From contig JAGCRL010000084.1 of the NCBI GenBank assembly GCA_017964705.1, forward strand, positions 1 through 7,686: a DNA stretch of 7,686 nucleotides. The letters run 5' to 3'. This document shows, in pieces, positions 5,047 through 7,686 of the stretch (the stretch's first letter is position 1; the number at the start of each line of letters is the position of its first letter). The notes below the pieces were generated by a model that was not told the DNA's origin, ran no database searches, and saw only the letters and a list, made by a program, of their open reading frames with translations. This DNA is from Alphaproteobacteria bacterium. Lineage in GTDB: Bacteria > Pseudomonadota > Alphaproteobacteria > RF32 > CAG-239. Position numbers and translations under genes: made by a program.

Positions 5047-7686
5047 ATGAAAATGATAAAAAGATATATATATTTAACTTTAGCAGCATTAGCTTTATGT
5101 ACGTTTTCCACACACGATGCCTCTGCTGCCACCAAACTAACCCCTCGGCATTTATATGACTGGGCCAGACAAGGTAACACTCAGCGTCTGAAGCAATTCC
5201 AAAAATATATTAACATGCCGGATGAATACAACAACACAGCAATTTGCTTAGCTCAGCTTAATGAAGATCCTAAAGCCTATGCCCTTTTAAAGAAATACGG
5301 AGCCAGCACAAAAGTTGCATGTCATGATGATGATGATCCGATTTGCGCGGTTGTTGCCGGTGAAAAATTAAAAGTATCTCCTGCCGGATGGTTGCTACTT
5401 GGTGTTGGTGCAGCTGCCGGAGCCTATGCCATATTAGAAAACGATAGTGGTCACAAACACAAGCGTTGTCCGACCGGCTATCATGAAGGATTAAAAGATT
5501 GTTCATTAAAAGACCATCCAGAAGGGTGGACTTATACCTATGTTTCCGAAGGAAAGAAAATCTGCGGAAAATGTACTCCAAACGTTTGTCCTGTAGATAC
5601 AGTTGCCAAATTAACTGATTGCCGTGATTATGAACACTTAGATAAGAGCATTTCAGAAGTTGCCGGATACGCCGGGGACGCTCCTTGCTATAATTGCAGA
5701 TATCAATGTAAAGCAGGATATTATACCGATGAAGCTTCTTGTAAAGGAAACGGCTATAAATGCGATAGCATCACCGAAAACGGCATCACCTGTTACATTC
5801 GTAACCTACCGGAAGAATGCCCGACAGATCACCCGTATGAAACAGCTTGTACACCGGCCGCCAGAGGTTACCAAACAATTTTAGATATTAAAGTTGTCGG
5901 TGATAGAAACTGTTATGCTTGTGATTACCAATGTGCTACTGGATGGACCGAAGGTTCCTGCCCTGCTGGCAAAACTTGTGAACAAATCACACGTCCTGAC
6001 GGTGTTACCTGTTATCAAGTAACAGGTTGCCCGACAGGAACAATAGCTTATGAGAGCAAAACTGCTTGTGAAACAGCAAATCCTGGTTATACTTGCCAAG
6101 AAAATTCTTCTAGTTCAGGTTGTTGGATAAAAACTCCAAAAGCTTGTACAGATTATGGCTCTGCTTACATGTTAAAATCACAGTGCGATGAAACTCATGG
6201 TTACACTTGGACCGGTTCTGGTCAATATGCCGGAACAGATGAATGCGGTACTTGTAATCCGATAAACTGCCCAACAGGAACCAGCACAGACTACACCACA
6301 ACAAATAGCTGTCCTGCTACAGGTGCTCCAACCTTAAGACCTGTTGGCATAACAGAAATTCAAGGCTACTCTGCCGGAGAACCTTGCTACGGTTGTATCT
6401 ATGATTGTAACACAGATGATGGCTATTATAAATCAAACGATTCTTGTGAAGCAGCAAATCCTGGCCAAACCTGTACCACAACAGTTTCTAATGGAATAAC
6501 ATGTTATGTACCTGGCAGTTGTCCGAGCGGCACTTCAAAATTCAGCAGCAAAGCTGACTGTGAAACAGCAAATCCTGGTTACACTTGCGAAGAAAATGCT
6601 CAAGGTTCCGGTTGTTACTACATAAATCCAAAAATTTGTACAGATTATGGTTCTAGTTACATGCTAAGATCTCAGTGTGATGAAGCACATGGTTACACAT
6701 GGAACGGTTCTGGTAAATATGCCGGAACAGATGAATGCGGTCTTTGTAACAAAGCAAATTGCCCAACAGGAACCAGCACTGATTACTCATCACAAATTAA
6801 TTGTCCTAACACAGGTGCTCCAACTTTAAGAGTAACCGGTTCACACACAACAGAATACTACTCTGATGGCAATTTATGTTACGCTTGCGATTATGGTTGT
6901 AATGATGCCGAAGGCTATTACAATAGTGACCAAGCTTGTACAACAGCAAATCCTGGCAAAGTTTGTACCTCAACAACAGTTAATGACATAACCTGTTACA
7001 GACCAAACGGTTGCCCGACAGACACAACTTATTATAGTAGCGAAGCTGATTGTGAAGCAGCTCATCCTGGTTACAAATGTGTAGAAAACGCTCCTGGATC
7101 AAATTGCTATACGATTCTCTTAGAAGATTGTTCGGTTATTAACAGTTCTTATACACTACAAGTTTACTGTGCCGGTATTGGAAATTTCAACACCTGGGTA
7201 GGTTCTGGTATATATAGATATAACATTGTTCTTACTGGTAATGAATGTGGTGAATGTAAACCGATTCTATGTACAGATCATAATGTCAACTATATGTTAA
7301 GATCAGAGTGTGACGAAGCTAATGGTTACACTTGGACCGGTCAGGGTAAATATACTGGCATAGGAGATGCTGCTCACGAATGCGGTACTTGCGACATAGC
7401 TGCTTGTCCAGATGACAGCTACACCATTGATAGTGACTGCCCGAATAACGCTTCCACAGGTGCTCCAACCTTAAGAGCAACTGGCTTATCTGCCACAGTA
7501 GAAGGTTATTCCGATGGTAAAGAGTGCCGCAAATGTATCTATGATTGTAACACAGATGATGGTTACTACAAGCAATCTTCTACCTGTGTAGATGCAAATG
7601 GTGGTAAACCTTGTACCGAAACAAAAGTTAATGGTATAACATGTTACGTACCTGGTGACTGCCCGACCGGCACTTCTTATTACGCC
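5047..7686 (+). CDS. Large secreted cysteine-rich repeat protein (3' end outside window)
   Basis: The frame is open for 880 codons to the last base with no stop; the gene continues beyond the window. I know no named family for the whole protein. In order: a signal peptide (1-27, KMIKR, a hydrophobic core and ASA-A cleavage motif); a degenerate ankyrin-like stretch (about 31-90, with ARQGNTQRLKQF, NNTAICLA and ALLKKYGAS); HDDDD (93-97); a hydrophobic Gly/Ala-rich segment (114-130, GWLLLGVGAAAGAYAIL); a basic HKHKR; then from 141 the cysteine-rich part, 73 Cys in 740 residues. This consists of alternating modules: P (CPT..., TGAPTLR, GYS.G..CY.C.Y.CN..DGYY, NGITCY) and Q (CPTGT, CETANPGYTC, GSGCY, CTDYGS.YML.SQCDE..GYTW.GSG.YAGTDECG.CN). 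Such cysteine content implies disulfides in the envelope or outside the cell, so a surface structure or adhesin is plausible but inferred. CPTGT and GYY patterns superficially recall GCC2/GCC3 and EGF-like repeats. Confidence 0.92.
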   Translation, partial: MKMIKRYIYLTLAALALCTFSTHDASAATKLTPRHLYDWARQGNTQRLKQFQKYINMPDEYNNTAICLAQLNEDPKAYALLKKYGASTKVACHDDDDPICAVVAGEKLKVSPAGWLLLGVGAAAGAYAILENDSGHKHKRCPTGYHEGLKDCSLKDHPEGWTYTYVSEGKKICGKCTPNVCPVDTVAKLTDCRDYEHLDKSISEVAGYAGDAPCYNCRYQCKAGYYTDEASCKGNGYKCDSITENGITCYIRNLPEECPTDHPYETACTPAARGYQTILDIKVVGDRNCYACDYQCATGWTEGSCPAGKTCEQITRPDGVTCYQVTGCPTGTIAYESKTACETANPGYTCQENSSSSGCWIKTPKACTDYGSAYMLKSQCDETHGYTWTGSGQYAGTDECGTCNPINCPTGTSTDYTTTNSCPATGAPTLRPVGITEIQGYSAGEPCYGCIYDCNTDDGYYKSNDSCEAANPGQTCTTTVSNGITCYVPGSCPSGTSKFSSKADCETANPGYTCEENAQGSGCYYINPKICTDYGSSYMLRSQCDEAHGYTWNGSGKYAGTDECGLCNKANCPTGTSTDYSSQINCPNTGAPTLRVTGSHTTEYYSDGNLCYACDYGCNDAEGYYNSDQACTTANPGKVCTSTTVNDITCYRPNGCPTDTTYYSSEADCEAAHPGYKCVENAPGSNCYTILLEDCSVINSSYTLQVYCAGIGNFNTWVGSGIYRYNIVLTGNECGECKPILCTDHNVNYMLRSECDEANGYTWTGQGKYTGIGDAAHECGTCDIAACPDDSYTIDSDCPNNASTGAPTLRATGLSATVEGYSDGKECRKCIYDCNTDDGYYKQSSTCVDANGGKPCTETKVNGITCYVPGDCPTGTSYYA
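5587..6027 (+). repeat. Two divergent copies of the P module
   Basis: Residues 181-257 and 258-327 are diverged versions of the module that later alternates regularly. Both keep CPxD near the start, a C-Y-x-C-x-Y-x-C cluster (C214/217/221 and C289/292/296), and end in a GITCY- or GVTCY-like segment. The first has GYAGDAPCYNC and KAGYY; the second lacks GYY. They are 77 and 70 residues against 84-85 in the later copies and have no Q module between them, so they look like the older or degenerate edge of the array. Confidence 0.65.
6028..6519 (+). repeat. Cysteine-rich coding repeat unit 1 (164 residues)
   Basis: Residues 328-491, one Q plus one P module, with 16 cysteines. Distances between successive cysteines are 13, 9, 9, 8, 13, 20, 3, 5, 14, 25, 3, 4, 13, 9 and 10. 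The next unit shows the same series. DNA similarity to unit 2 is high over long stretches, for example 24 identical bases at 6226-6249 and 6718-6741, and 20 at 6268-6287 and 6760-6779. Confidence 0.92.
6520..7011 (+). repeat. Cysteine-rich coding repeat unit 2 (164 residues)
   Basis: Residues 492-655. It has exactly the same length and the same 16-cysteine spacing as unit 1, with many substitutions between the cysteines (for example GSHTTEYYSDGNLCYAC against GITEIQGYSAGEPCYGC). Conservation of cysteine positions and of G, P, Y and W residues with variable loops suggests selection on fold. Confidence 0.92.
7012..7659 (+). repeat. Cysteine-rich coding repeat unit 3, enlarged (216 residues)
   Basis: Residues 656-871 with 20 cysteines. 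It is 52 residues longer than units 1 and 2 because the second half of its Q module is duplicated. A divergent copy (7129-7269, residues 695-741, with SSYTLQVYC, WVGSG, NECGEC) is followed by a consensus-like copy (7270-7404, residues 742-786, with YMLRSECDEANGYTWTGQG). The P half is again close to unit 1: 29 bases at 6394-6422 recur exactly at 7534-7562. Confidence 0.88.
7660..7686 (+). repeat. Start of repeat unit 4, cut by window edge
   Basis: The last nine residues, CPTGTSYYA, match the opening of units 1-3 (CPTGT...), so the array continues past the window. Confidence 0.8.

Noticed and set aside
5270..5581. Open frame on the - strand within the cysteine-rich gene
   Set aside because: No ribosome site or family features; its sequence is the antisense of the ankyrin/membrane-like and first Cys-rich region, and the + frame is continuous and has repeats, signal peptide and Shine-Dalgarno sequence.
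5660..5884. Second + frame open within the cysteine-rich gene
   Set aside because: Shifted frame of the repeat region; codon pattern and cysteine register belong to the 5047 frame.
5881..6304. Two short - strand open frames
   Set aside because: Antisense of the repeat array, low-complexity translation, no start signals.
6028..7659. Repeats considered as CRISPR or non-coding tandem array
   Set aside because: Units are 492-648 bp, all multiples of three, and stay open in one frame with conserved cysteines; this is a protein-level repeat.

Overview
The window is AT-rich bacterial DNA that most likely comes from a low-GC alphaproteobacterium. Three lines of evidence point there. DksA is of the alphaproteobacterial type (CEETGE...ARPIATL...EAQERHER). 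The order maf - RNase E/G - yacG is typical of that class. The divergent intergenic region carries a cluster of CtrA-type boxes (TTAA-N7-TTAA, TTAACCAT) together with GANTC (CcrM methylation) sites, the signature of cell-cycle-controlled promoters in Alphaproteobacteria. No species can be named from the sequence alone.

Layout. Bases 1-408 hold the C-terminal part of a type IV pilin-like protein whose N-terminus appears to lie outside the window. Bases 519-2940 form a compact + strand housekeeping cluster: dksA (stringent-response transcription factor), maf (nucleotide pyrophosphatase), a short 389-aa RNase E/G-family endonuclease and yacG (small zinc protein, gyrase inhibitor). It is closed by a perfect 15-bp bidirectional terminator at 2941-2980. 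The - strand then carries an unrecognised 156-aa protein (2984-3454) with its own promoter, and an M20-family metallopeptidase/deacylase (3543-4646).

The 400-bp divergent intergenic region (4647-5046) is the most information-rich non-coding part. It has four CtrA-like spaced TTAA pairs within 100 bp, an additional TTAACCAT half-site, three GANTC sites (two inside the arms of an inverted repeat), and a more GC-rich leader able to form a hairpin next to the Shine-Dalgarno sequence of the next gene.

From 5047 to the right edge runs one uninterrupted reading frame of 880 codons with no stop. It encodes a signal peptide, a degenerate ankyrin-like segment, one hydrophobic Gly/Ala-rich segment, and then an extraordinarily cysteine-rich repeat region (73 Cys in 740 residues). 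Two consecutive 164-residue units have 16 cysteines each in exactly the same spacing. The third unit is enlarged by an extra internal module, and a fourth begins at the edge. This looks like a large, unfinished, disulfide-rich surface or envelope protein under probable cell-cycle control, and it is the best candidate in the window for an undescribed system. Its membrane topology is puzzling, because signal peptide plus hydrophobic segment would place the cysteine-rich part in the cytoplasm.
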